This document shows positions 17,011-25,520 of a stretch of DNA of 34,138 nt, piece after piece; position 1 is the first letter of the stretch; every line of letters begins with the position of its first letter. The notes below the pieces were generated by a model. The model had not been told where the DNA came from. It saw only the letters and a program-made list of their open reading frames with translations, and made no database searches. Position numbers and translations under genes: made by a program. This DNA comes from Atribacteraceae bacterium (GTDB lineage: Bacteria > Atribacterota > Atribacteria > Atribacterales > Atribacteraceae). The stretch covers positions 1 through 34,138 of the forward strand of contig DATIKP010000019.1 in the NCBI GenBank assembly GCA_035477455.1, read 5' to 3'.

Positions 17011-19602
17011 ATGTGGGATTTCCACTGTCTGACAACCGAAGATACGATGAAGGTTTTGGCCGTCAGCGATCAGGGGCTCAGTAACCGAGAGGTTGTTCAG
17101 AGGCGAGAAAAATACGGAATGAATGAATTGTTGGAAACTGTAAAAGAGAGCGTTTTGCAGACATTCTTGAATCAGTTTAAAGATTTGTTGGTGCTGATCC
17201 TTTTGGCTGCAGCTGTTATTTCCGCTTTTTTAGGTAAATTCGATAGTGCTGTTGTGATAATCATTGTTGTGTTGCTGAACGCCACGCTGGGCACTTTGCA
17301 ACATGTAAAAGCGGAACACGCACTGCAAGGTCTGAAGAAGCTCTCAGAACCTGTCGCGGAAGTACTGCGGGACGACAAAAGATTTGAAATAGCCTCTCGT
17401 GAGCTTGTTCCCGGCGATATCCTGTATCTGGATGCCGGGGACTATGTCAGTGCGGATAGCCGTATCCTGGAATCCCATAGTCTGCAGGTTAATGAAAGTT
17501 CACTAACGGGGGAATCGATCAGTGTTTCGAAGGTTACCGAGCCCATCCAACAGGCTGATGTGGCCATCGGCGATAGAAAGAATATGGTTTTTTCGGGAAG
17601 CTATGTCACATATGGACGAGCGGTTGTAGTTGTAACCCAGATTGGTATGAATACGGAAATCGGAAAAGTAGCGCATCTGCTGGAGACGGCCCAGGAGAAT
17701 AAAACTCCTCTGCAGGTAAGCCTCGAAGAGTTTGGCCGAAAGCTGGCTATAGTTGTCTTAGCCATTTCTGCTCTGGTATTTGGACTTAATCTCTTTCACG
17801 GCAGAGAACTGATCACCTCGTTTTTATTTGCGGTTTCCCTGGCGGTAGCGGCAATACCGGAAGCACTCAGTTCCATCGTGACCATTGTTTTGGCCTTGGG
17901 AACACAAAGGATGGCCAAGAAGAATGCCATCGTCAGAAAACTGTATGCCATCGAAAGCCTTGGCTGTATCACGGTTATCTGTTCCGATAAAACGGGCACG
18001 TTGACACAGAATAAAATGACCGTCAGGAAAGCTTATGTTGACGAGACTGTACTGGAGTCCACAAAGTTAAACCCGGATAAAGAGTTGGAAAAGAAGCTGG
18101 TGCTTATAGCCTTGCTTTGTAACGATGCGGTTACTTTTGAACAAAAGGAAATGGGTGACCCAACAGAAGTGGCCCTCGTTAATTTGGGTGAGATGTATGG
18201 CCTTGATGAACTGGCTATACGGAAAGAGTATCCACATGTCGGGGAAATTCCCTTTGATTCCAACCGAAAACTCATGAGTACCGTGAATCGGGTCAAGGAT
18301 AAAACATTTCTGATTACCAAGGGGGCAGTGGATACGATGCTGTCCAGAATTAAAAGGATTGATACGTCTGATGGCGTGAAATTGCTTACCCAAGATCATG
18401 TGGATGAAATCAAGCGGAACAACAGTGAATTTGCTGAAAACGGCCTGCGCGTTTTGGCTTTCGCTTTTAAAGAGGTGTCGGAAGAAACCATCCGTTTTGA
18501 AGATGAAACGGATTTGACTTTTATCGGACTGATAGCCATGATGGATCCGCCAAGGCCTGAAACTGCCGGGGCGGTGGCCAGCTGTATCCAAGCCGGGATT
18601 CGACCGGTTATGATCACGGGTGATCACAAAACCACCGCTTCCACAATTGCACGACAAATTGGTATCCTCACTGGCGAATTTGGTGCGATGGAAGGTTCTG
18701 AACTGGAAAAGTTAACCAATGAAGAGCTTCAGAAACGAGTAACTGATATTTCTGTTTTCGCCCGGGTATCCCCGGAACATAAAATCCGGATAGTCGGAGC
18801 CTGGCAACAAAGGGGCGATGTGATAGCCATGACCGGTGACGGGGTAAACGATGCCCCGGCACTGAAACAAGCGGATATCGGCATTGCCATGGGCATAACC
18901 GGGACAGAGGTAGCAAAAGAAGCCGCGGTCATGGTTCTGGCCGATGATAATTTCTCTACTATTGTGGACGTCATTTCAACTGGACGCAGTATCTTCGCCA
19001 ACATCAAAAACGCCATTAAATTTCTGCTGGGAGGGAACACCGCCGGTATTTTGTCCGTACTTTATGCTTCACTCCTGGGCCTGCCTGTACCGTTTACCCC
19101 CATCCACCTCCTTTTTATCAATCTGATTACCGACAGCTTGCCGGCTATTGCCATCGGGCTCGAACCTCATAACCCGCTTCTAATGCAGGAAAAGCCGCGC
19201 AATATCAAGGTTCCTATTCTCAATAAAAAATTTGCAACGGAAATTATCAGCGAAGGACTGTTGATTGCCTTGAGTACCATGACCGCATTCCACCTTGGAC
19301 TCGCCGGTGGCAACCCTCATATTGCCAGCACAATGGCTTTTGCCACCTTGTCTCTGTCTCGGCTGATACACGGCTTTAATTCCCGTTCCAAGACATCCAT
19401 TTTTAAAATAGGGGTTTTTACGAACCGCATCCTCTGGGTTGCCATACTTCTCGGTTATCTTCTGTTACGGGTGGTACTGACCTTTCCTCCTGCCATGCAA
19501 ATCTTTGAAGTGGCCCCTCGGCTGCCCATCAGCATACGATGGTACTTGTGCTTTCTTTCATTCCGCTGGTGGTCATCCAAACGTTTAAACTATTCTTCGT
19601 AA
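17011..19602 (+). CDS. type II P-type ATPase, probable Ca2+ exporter; C-terminus frameshifted
   Basis: This 863-residue protein has the actuator TGES at 166-169, the M4 PEA motif (P283, E284), the phosphorylated D326 in DKTGTLTQ, the KGA nucleotide site, TGDGVND at 608-614, and NLITD at 704-708 in M6. E284, N704, T707 and D708 match calcium site II of SERCA. The M5 motif NTAG lacks the SERCA site I glutamate, which suggests one Ca2+ per cycle, as in PMCA-type pumps. The last residues after ISIRWY are atypical. The frame one base back instead gives VLVLSFIPLVVIQTFKLF and stops at 19616, the normal hydrophobic M10 end, so one base is probably missing near 19541. Confidence 0.9.
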   Translation: MWDFHCLTTEDTMKVLAVSDQGLSNREVVQRREKYGMNELLETVKESVLQTFLNQFKDLLVLILLAAAVISAFLGKFDSAVVIIIVVLLNATLGTLQHVKAEHALQGLKKLSEPVAEVLRDDKRFEIASRELVPGDILYLDAGDYVSADSRILESHSLQVNESSLTGESISVSKVTEPIQQADVAIGDRKNMVFSGSYVTYGRAVVVVTQIGMNTEIGKVAHLLETAQENKTPLQVSLEEFGRKLAIVVLAISALVFGLNLFHGRELITSFLFAVSLAVAAIPEALSSIVTIVLALGTQRMAKKNAIVRKLYAIESLGCITVICSDKTGTLTQNKMTVRKAYVDETVLESTKLNPDKELEKKLVLIALLCNDAVTFEQKEMGDPTEVALVNLGEMYGLDELAIRKEYPHVGEIPFDSNRKLMSTVNRVKDKTFLITKGAVDTMLSRIKRIDTSDGVKLLTQDHVDEIKRNNSEFAENGLRVLAFAFKEVSEETIRFEDETDLTFIGLIAMMDPPRPETAGAVASCIQAGIRPVMITGDHKTTASTIARQIGILTGEFGAMEGSELEKLTNEELQKRVTDISVFARVSPEHKIRIVGAWQQRGDVIAMTGDGVNDAPALKQADIGIAMGITGTEVAKEAAVMVLADDNFSTIVDVISTGRSIFANIKNAIKFLLGGNTAGILSVLYASLLGLPVPFTPIHLLFINLITDSLPAIAIGLEPHNPLLMQEKPRNIKVPILNKKFATEIISEGLLIALSTMTAFHLGLAGGNPHIASTMAFATLSLSRLIHGFNSRSKTSIFKIGVFTNRILWVAILLGYLLLRVVLTFPPAMQIFEVAPRLPISIRWYLCFLSFRWWSSKRLNYSS

Positions 19603-19652
19603 AGCTGCAAAGGTAGCTCGTTTAAAAGAACCGGGAAATCTTGGGCGTCAGG

Positions 19653-19689
19653 GTCTAAAATGTCTAAAACATTGATTTGCCGTCTAAAA
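19653..19689. repeat. three GTCTAAAA direct repeats
   Basis: GTCTAAAA occurs at 19653-19660, 19662-19669 and 19682-19689 in the 300-base gap between the ATPase and hydrolase genes. It could be an operator cluster or chance in AT-rich sequence. Nothing else is recognisable in this gap. Confidence 0.3.
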
Positions 19690-19916
19690 ATATCTTATTG
19701 ATCCGAATCAAGCTAAAAAATGTTAGGGGAGCCAACCTGTCGGTGGCCGCCGGTTTCGAGCGTGAAAATGAATATCGGATTCAGTTTACAAGACATGGTT
19801 TACTCCTGTTGGGACAAAACTAAATAAGCCGGATCTGGAATCCCAAAGCTGCTGCCTGCTGAAGTGGAGAAGTATTGAAGACCGGCATAGAACGATATTG
19901 AAAGAGGGTGGTTTGC

Positions 19917-20831
19917 TTGTCGAGCCAGGAAAAAGAAAATTCTCGCCAGGAATTACTGGGCTTGCTGGGAGATCTGCCTCCCCACGACCGTCCGGTTTCC
20001 TGTGACTACGTTGCCGTCGATGATCGCCCGAAATTCCGGATCGAAAGATTGCTTCTTGAGCTCAACGGGATTGAACCGGTTCCGGCTTATTTTATGACTC
20101 CCACCGTAAAACAGTCGAAACTACCGGCCATCCTGTATAACCATGCCCATGGCTTTGAATATCATATCGGAAAAGAAGAGATTATCCAAGGAAGGACCTT
20201 TTTGCAGAATCCGCCTTATGGGGAAGTTCTTTGCAGTCAGGGTTACGCCGTTTTATGCATCGACCATTGGGGTTTCGGTGAACGGCAGGGCCGCACCGAA
20301 ATGGAAATTTTCAAAACGATGCTCTGGGAAGGAAAAGTGATGTGGGGGATGATGGTCTATGACAGCCTTCGGGCGTTAGACTATCTTGTCTCTCGTCCGG
20401 AGGTGGATGGTGAACGGGTGGGAACTCTGGGAATATCCATGGGAAGCACCATGGGTTGGTGGATCTCCGCCCTCGATGATCGCATCAAAGCGTGCGTGGA
20501 TCTGTGTTGTCTTACCGATTTTCAAGCGTTGATCGCAACCCGGGGTCTCGACGGCCATGGAATATATTACTATGTTCCCCGTTTACTGAAACATTTTACG
20601 ACCACTCGGATAAACGCTTTGATCGCCCCCCGGCCTCATCTCAGCCTGGCTGGGTTGTACGATCCACTTACCCCCGTTGCCGGTCTTGACCGGATCAATC
20701 AGGACCTGCAGGAGATTTATCGCAGGGAGGGCGCCCCCGAAGCCTGGCGGTTGATTCAGTCCCATACCGGACATTTCGAAACCGCAGCCATGAGAAGCGA
20801 GGTACTGGCCTTCCTGAAACGGTGGCTATAA
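19917..20831 (+). CDS. alpha/beta hydrolase (dienelactone hydrolase/acetyl-esterase-like)
   Basis: I prefer TTG 19917 because the AGAGGGTGG ribosome-binding site lies just ahead; GTG 19908, inside that site, is the alternative. The 304-residue product has the nucleophile elbow GISMGS (S174), a probable acid in GLYDPLTP and a terminal histidine in [22 protein letters not shown] lies before the nucleophile, as in large esterase-like hydrolases. There is no signal peptide, so it is cytoplasmic. Substrate is unknown; candidates are acyl or acetylated sugar esters. It stands alone, with gaps of about 300 and 480 bases on its sides. The downstream gap holds only a weak 64-codon frame that I do not accept. 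Confidence 0.82.
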   Translation: MSSQEKENSRQELLGLLGDLPPHDRPVSCDYVAVDDRPKFRIERLLLELNGIEPVPAYFMTPTVKQSKLPAILYNHAHGFEYHIGKEEIIQGRTFLQNPPYGEVLCSQGYAVLCIDHWGFGERQGRTEMEIFKTMLWEGKVMWGMMVYDSLRALDYLVSRPEVDGERVGTLGISMGSTMGWWISALDDRIKACVDLCCLTDFQALIATRGLDGHGIYYYVPRLLKHFTTTRINALIAPRPHLSLAGLYDPLTPVAGLDRINQDLQEIYRREGAPEAWRLIQSHTGHFETAAMRSEVLAFLKRWL

Positions 20832-21226
20832 CCTTTATTCTTTTAAAGCACCGAACGTCAGACCTCTGACCAAAATTGTTGTTCTTTCATATTAACCGTT
20901 GAAACGGGAGACCACGACTGTTAATATCCAGAAATTCCCTCCCGTCATAACGCTTGCGAAAATCAAATCGTTTCGGGAAAAGACGAAATTAAGAATAACT
21001 AATGCAAATAACTGAGGCATCAGACGAAATAAAACATCGGCAGCATCAGTGGCTGATCAGAGCGTTGCAACCAAAACCGGCCTTTTCCCAACGTGATCAG
21101 GTCGGCTTTTATTGCCTGGTGCCTCCTGACCCCGGTAAAACATTGGTCTCTCGATTTCGGTGTTCTGGAATAACTGCCGATGATCCGGGAGAGTGAAAAC
21201 GCTTGTCACTGCATCGTCAAGGAGAA

Positions 21227-21235
21227 TGGTACAAT
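21227..21235 (+). promoter_or_regulatory. extended -10 promoter for the PAC2 gene
   Basis: TGGTACAAT at 21227-21235 is an extended -10 (TGnTATAAT with one mismatch) about 80 bases before the GTG. No good -35 is present, as is common with an extended -10. An imperfect hairpin (CGTCC/GGACG with GGAA/TTCC) lies in the leader near 21249-21275. Confidence 0.4.
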
Positions 21236-21315
21236 AGAGTGAGCTTCTCGTCCGGGAAGAAGTGTTCCGGGACGGCTTACATACTAAACGTCGATTAATA
21301 AGGGGGGCATGAACT

Positions 21316-22176
21316 GTGGAAGGAGTTCAGTATCTTCATCGTCCAAACCTGAATGAGGCCGGCATGGTCATTGGTTTTTCCGGTTGGATGGACGGAGGAG
21401 ATGTTTCAACGGGAATGATAAAATACTTAGTGCGAAAACTCCAGACAGAAAAATTTGCCCATATCGATCCGGAAGTGTACTGTGTTTCCAATTTGTCCGG
21501 CACCATGGAACAGGTGGCTCAGTATCGACCGTATGTGAGAATCGAGGAAGGTCTGATCAAGGAATTCTTGATGCCGGAAAACATCTTTTATTGTTCAGAA
21601 GCGAATAATCTTGTTCTTTTTTCAGGAAAGGAACCAAATCTTCGTTGGAAATCATTCGCTCAGGCTATGTTCGAAGTCGTGGAGATATGCAATGTTCGGC
21701 GAATTTATTTTGTCGGGAGTGTCGGGGGCTTGACTCCCCATACCCGGGACCCCCGAGTTTTCTGTTCTCTTTCCGACGAAACATTCAAATATCGTCTGAA
21801 TGATCTTGACGTACGTTTTTCGGATTACGAGGGCCCTTCCAGTTTTGTCAATCTTTTGAATGTCGAGGCTGCAAAACGGGGGTTGGAGATGATCAATTTT
21901 GTCGTAGACATACCTACGTATGTGCAGGCTACCAATCCGCGGGGGATTGCCACGGTGCTCAAGCGAATTGTCCGTTTGCTCGATCTCGATATCAGCCTGG
22001 AAGAACTGGTAATTCTGGGGGATGAGTTTCAAAAAAATATTGACAAACTGGTGGCGAAAATGCCTGATTTGCTTGAACAGATAAAAAGGCTTGAAGAAAA
22101 TTATGACAAGGAAATTTGGGAAGATGATCAGAGCTTTCAGGAATGGCTCAAGCGACACGGTATCGATAAACTTTAA
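21316..22176 (+). CDS. PAC2 family protein
   Basis: The 286-residue protein starts at GTG 21316, about eight bases after an AGGGGGG site. It has the PAC2 features: GFSGWMDGGDVSTGMIKYL near the start, then the core strand IYFVGSVGGLTPHTRDPRV, YEGPSSFVNLLNVEAAKRGL and the C-terminal charged coil with IDKLVAKMPDLLEQIKRLEENYDKE. PAC2 proteins are related to eukaryotic proteasome-assembly chaperones, but bacterial members occur without proteasomes and have no agreed role. The treZ remnant begins at its stop and the GH57 gene follows, so it may be in a glucan-metabolism transcript. Confidence 0.85.
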   Translation: MEGVQYLHRPNLNEAGMVIGFSGWMDGGDVSTGMIKYLVRKLQTEKFAHIDPEVYCVSNLSGTMEQVAQYRPYVRIEEGLIKEFLMPENIFYCSEANNLVLFSGKEPNLRWKSFAQAMFEVVEICNVRRIYFVGSVGGLTPHTRDPRVFCSLSDETFKYRLNDLDVRFSDYEGPSSFVNLLNVEAAKRGLEMINFVVDIPTYVQATNPRGIATVLKRIVRLLDLDISLEELVILGDEFQKNIDKLVAKMPDLLEQIKRLEENYDKEIWEDDQSFQEWLKRHGIDKL

Positions 22177-22177
22177 A

Positions 22178-22436
22178 ATGAAGCGAGGCCGGTGCGGGTT
22201 GGGGCCTTGTACCAGGGTAGAAGCCGGTGTGAGTTTGTCGTATGGGCTCCTCAGGGAAAGTCACTACAGTGCACTTCGTAATGTCTCGTTATAATGCTGT
22301 CCGCTCCGGCTTTTTTTCTGACCGGAAGGTGTTTTTAGGAAGCGGCACCACGCTTCCGGAAACTATCGAAAGGGGTATGGAATTGATCGTTCCAACCCGG
22401 AGTTGTGCGGTGTATGAAATGGAGGTATGGAGATGA
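22178..22436 (+). pseudogene. relic of treZ-like malto-oligosyltrehalose trehalohydrolase: N- and C-terminal ends joined
   Basis: Between PAC2 and GH57, one frame (about 22183-22259) reads VGALYQGRSRCEFVVWAPQG, the N-terminal CBM48-like start of trehalohydrolase or branching-type enzymes. A second frame (22242-22436) continues with VTTVHFV and then reads LGSGTTLPETIERGMELIV and CAVYEME, which resembles the C-terminal end of TreZ. The catalytic barrel (normally over 400 residues) is missing. The stop at 22434-22436 overlaps the GH57 start, suggesting that GH57 was once translationally coupled to an intact treZ. Assignment is from remembered family features. Confidence 0.55.
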
Positions 22437-24868
22437 AGAGGTTTGTCTGCATTCACGGTCATTTTTATCAACCACCCCGTGAGAATCCCTGGCTTGAGGC
22501 CATCGAGACACAGGATGCCGCCCACCCCTACCACGATTGGAATGACCGGATAACCACCGAATGCTATGCTCCCAATGCCGCTTCCCGGATCCTGGGTCCG
22601 GAGGGCAAGATACAAAACATCGTCAATAATTATTCCCGAATCAGCTTTAATTTCGGGCCTACCCTATTGTCCTGGCTGGAAAAAAATCGACCCGACGTTT
22701 ATGAAGCGATCCTCAGGGCGGACCGGGAAAGCATGCTTCGGTTTTCCGGTCATGGATCCGCACTGGCGCAAGTCTATAATCATATCATTATGCCCCTCGC
22801 CAATCGACGAGACCAGGAAACCCAAGTGATCTGGGGAATCCGTGATTTTATTTCCCGCTTTAAGCGCCCTCCGGAAGGCATGTGGCTCCCGGAAACGGCA
22901 GTGAACCTGGCAGTTCTCGAAGTATTGAAACAGCATGATATTCGTTTTACCATTCTTGCTCCCCATCAGGCTTACCGTATTCGACGCCTGGGTGAACAAC
23001 AGTGGATCCACGTCGGTGATGGTCGCATCAATCCCAAACGACCCTATCTTTGCCGGTTGTCTTCCGGTAAAAATATTGTTCTGTTTTTTTATGATGGACC
23101 GATTGCCCATGAAGTCAGTTTTGGAAATATCCTTAATGACGGCGGGGCGTTTGCTGACAGGCTGACCGCCGTTTTCTCGCCCGAGGCAGATACACCCCAA
23201 CTGGTCCATATCGCTACCGACGGTGAAAGCTACGGCCACCATCACCGGTTTGGAGATATGGCTTTGGCTTACTGTCTTGATCGTATTGAATCGAACAAAA
23301 AGGTCGAGTTGACCATCTATGGTGAATATCTCGATCATGTCATTCCACAATATGAAGTGGAAATTTACGAAAACACGTCCTGGAGTTGCGTACACGGCAT
23401 CGAGCGCTGGCGGGATCATTGCGGCTGCCATTCGGGTTTACACCCGCGGTGGAAACAGCTCTGGAGGAAGCCGTTGCGCAACGCTTTAGAAGCTCTCCAT
23501 ATAAAACTAGCCAATTTGTATGAACAACGGTTAGCCCCCTTGGTTATCGATCCTTGGCATATGCGGAATGAGTATATCGATATCATTCTGGATCGGGAAC
23601 AGGACAGGATAGAGGCTTTCCTAAGGAAACATCTGAATGGTCATTATAATATGGAAACCGCAGTATTGTCCCTGAAGCTTCTGGAAATGCAGCGCCACTC
23701 TCTTTTAATGTTTACCAGCTGTGGGTGGTTTTTCGATGACATAGCCGGTATCGAAAGCAAGCAAATTCTTCTTTTTGCCGCCCGGGCCATCCAGTTAGCC
23801 CAGGAATTCGGTGAGCTTGATCTGGAGGAACCGCTCAAGAGAGAACTCGCACAAGCTCCGGGTAATCAGCCGGAATATCTGGACGGACAAGCGGTTTGGA
23901 ATTCCTTCGTCAAGCCTTCGGTAATTGACCTCCTCAGAGTGGGGGTCCATGTTGCTGTTTCCTCCCTTTTTCAGCCTCCCAACGGGGAAAGGGGAGAAGA
24001 AAAACTATACTGTTATCAATACCGGAAAGAGGTATTGACGATGGTGGAATCCGGAAAAGAACAGCTTCTGTTCGGCAAGATCCATATCAGATCTACCTTT
24101 ACTTGGGAAGAATTGACAGCGTGCTTTGCCATGGTCTACTTTGGAGACTATAACCTGATGGGGGGAGTGCGAAAATACCTGCCTGATGGATGTTCAAAAG
24201 AGTTTGCCGATCAATTGAAAGCCGCATTCAACCGGCTCGGTATTCCGGAAATCGTCCGTCTCATGGACGGCCATTTCGGTACCCATCATTACACCTTCCG
24301 GCATCTTTTTCGGGACGAGCAGCGACAGATATTGGAACAAGTCATGAGTACGACGCTGGGGAGCGTCGAATCAACTTACCGGCAAATATATGAGCAAAAT
24401 TATCCCATCATGCAGATAATGAGAGAGTTGCAAATCCCTCTGCCCAAGGCAGTCAGAACGGCCGGGGAATACATTTTAAACCGTGATATGATCAGTGCGC
24501 TGGCCCCCGATGTTCTGGATTTTGAGTGGTTGTCCCGCCTGGTGGAAGAAATGAAACAATGGAGCATGGATATTGACCGGGTTACCATAGGTTATGTCGC
24601 CGAGAATACGATAAACCGATTGATCGATCAATGGGTGAAAAATCCTGAGGAAACGATAGTCCTTGAAAAACTTGCTCGTCTGGTCGGAATTTTTGAAAAA
24701 CTTCCGATCGAGCCGGATTTTGGGTATGCTCAAAACCTGTTCTTTCAATATGGCCGGAAAATGTACTCATCTCTAAGCCGCCTGGAAGTATCTGGGGAGG
24801 AAAGAAGGCATGTACAGGTTATGTTGTTGCGGAAACTTGCCGAATATCTGCGGGTGAGTGTCTCGTGA
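22433..24868 (+). CDS. glycoside hydrolase family 57 protein with DUF3536 C-terminal domain
   Basis: I chose ATG 22433 because GGAGGT ends six bases before it; ATG 22427 is too close. The 811-residue protein begins with the GH57 signature CIHGHFYQPPRENPW. It has the probable nucleophile E154 in GMWLPETAV and the acid/base-type D263 in HIATDGESYGHHH. The following 450 residues, rich in conserved aromatic and acidic positions, fit the DUF3536 type. GH57 enzymes act on alpha-glucans as amylases, branching enzymes or 4-alpha-glucanotransferases; which of these applies is unknown. No signal peptide, so glycogen or maltodextrin in the cytoplasm is the likely substrate. The adjoining treZ relic supports a glucan/trehalose context. 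Confidence 0.9.
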   Translation: MKRFVCIHGHFYQPPRENPWLEAIETQDAAHPYHDWNDRITTECYAPNAASRILGPEGKIQNIVNNYSRISFNFGPTLLSWLEKNRPDVYEAILRADRESMLRFSGHGSALAQVYNHIIMPLANRRDQETQVIWGIRDFISRFKRPPEGMWLPETAVNLAVLEVLKQHDIRFTILAPHQAYRIRRLGEQQWIHVGDGRINPKRPYLCRLSSGKNIVLFFYDGPIAHEVSFGNILNDGGAFADRLTAVFSPEADTPQLVHIATDGESYGHHHRFGDMALAYCLDRIESNKKVELTIYGEYLDHVIPQYEVEIYENTSWSCVHGIERWRDHCGCHSGLHPRWKQLWRKPLRNALEALHIKLANLYEQRLAPLVIDPWHMRNEYIDIILDREQDRIEAFLRKHLNGHYNMETAVLSLKLLEMQRHSLLMFTSCGWFFDDIAGIESKQILLFAARAIQLAQEFGELDLEEPLKRELAQAPGNQPEYLDGQAVWNSFVKPSVIDLLRVGVHVAVSSLFQPPNGERGEEKLYCYQYRKEVLTMVESGKEQLLFGKIHIRSTFTWEELTACFAMVYFGDYNLMGGVRKYLPDGCSKEFADQLKAAFNRLGIPEIVRLMDGHFGTHHYTFRHLFRDEQRQILEQVMSTTLGSVESTYRQIYEQNYPIMQIMRELQIPLPKAVRTAGEYILNRDMISALAPDVLDFEWLSRLVEEMKQWSMDIDRVTIGYVAENTINRLIDQWVKNPEETIVLEKLARLVGIFEKLPIEPDFGYAQNLFFQYGRKMYSSLSRLEVSGEERRHVQVMLLRKLAEYLRVSVS

Positions 24869-24968
24869 GCTGGGGTACTTTTGCTCCTTGCCGTGTACCC
24901 AGAAGGCATTACCTTCGGTGAGAGGACCTGAATGATTCCACGGTTGTCCCCTCTATTTGATATATTTG

Positions 24969-25176
24969 ATTTTGCTGCAAAAACTCATTTCAGCAAAGCC
25001 CCGTTGCCCTCAGCCCCGCCTCATCTGGCATTTTCTCGCACGCATCAATGACCACGTCCGGTTGCAGTGATGCTGAAAAGGCCGTCCTTGGCCTTTTTGC
25101 TGCGGAAATGCGGTGATTTCGGCGGCTGATTCAGGCAGCTCAGGCCCAGGCTTCCTTCGTTCTTTTGCAGCAAAAT
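24969..25176. repeat. palindromic MITE-like element with 14-bp terminal inverted repeats
   Basis: ATTTTGCTGCAAAA (24969-24982) is an exact inverted copy of TTTTGCAGCAAAAT (25163-25176). Inside, sequence near 25009-25040 pairs imperfectly with 25099-25135, and the centre is the hairpin AAAAGGCC/GGCCTTTT. The whole 208 bases can fold into one long stem. It carries no gene. No target-site duplication is obvious. Confidence 0.5.
25076..25098. terminator. bidirectional terminator-like hairpin
   Basis: AAAAGGCC (25076-25083) and GGCCTTTT (25090-25097) flank the loop GTCCTT, with a further T after. The symmetry would allow termination in both directions. It is about 210 bases after the GH57 stop and lies at the centre of the palindromic element. 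Confidence 0.5.
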
Positions 25177-25221
25177 TACTTATTGCAGTAGAATCATGTT
25201 TTATGCCTTGGAAAACCGGAT

Positions 25222-25250
25222 TTTACGACGAGAAAGACAGATGTTATACT
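25222..25250 (+). promoter_or_regulatory. promoter of the glutamate dehydrogenase gene
   Basis: TTTACG (25222-25227), a 17-base spacer and TATACT (25245-25250) form a plausible sigma70 promoter. AAGATAT-T-ATATCTT (25263-25277) is a perfect palindrome just downstream, placed where a repressor or initiation-control site could act. Confidence 0.5.
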
Positions 25251-25257
25251 CAAAGAC

Positions 25258-25520
25258 AAAATAAGATATTATATCTTCTCAGAATATTTCCCGCCCTTTC
25301 GTTGGGAGATCGGCCGAAATGGCGTAATAGTGGAGGTGGTTAGCGAAACCTAACGTCAACAAGATGGCGGTTTTTTCGATCCGTTGGGACACAACGATGG
25401 TGTCTTGACGGGATTGCTCAAGGCTCAGTGAAGAGACCTTATGATGTATCTCAAGGGAGAGGACAGGCTCGTCCCAGTGTCGGGATCTTTATTATTACTA
25501 TTCATAGAGGAGGTCGTTGG
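25258..25520 (+). other. long structured leader of the glutamate dehydrogenase mRNA
   Basis: About 260 bases separate the promoter from the GTG start. The leader contains the palindrome at 25263-25277, GTTAG/CTAAC (about 25342-25357) and CGTTG/CAACG (about 25382-25396). No T-box antiterminator sequence or known riboswitch core was recognised. Confidence 0.35.

Noticed and set aside
21002-21196. 64-codon frame between the hydrolase and PAC2 genes
   Set aside because: No ribosome-binding site and no family resemblance.
25321-25460. T-box riboswitch before glutamate dehydrogenase
   Set aside because: Hairpins are present but the TGGNACCGCG-type antiterminator sequence is absent, and gdh is not a usual T-box target.
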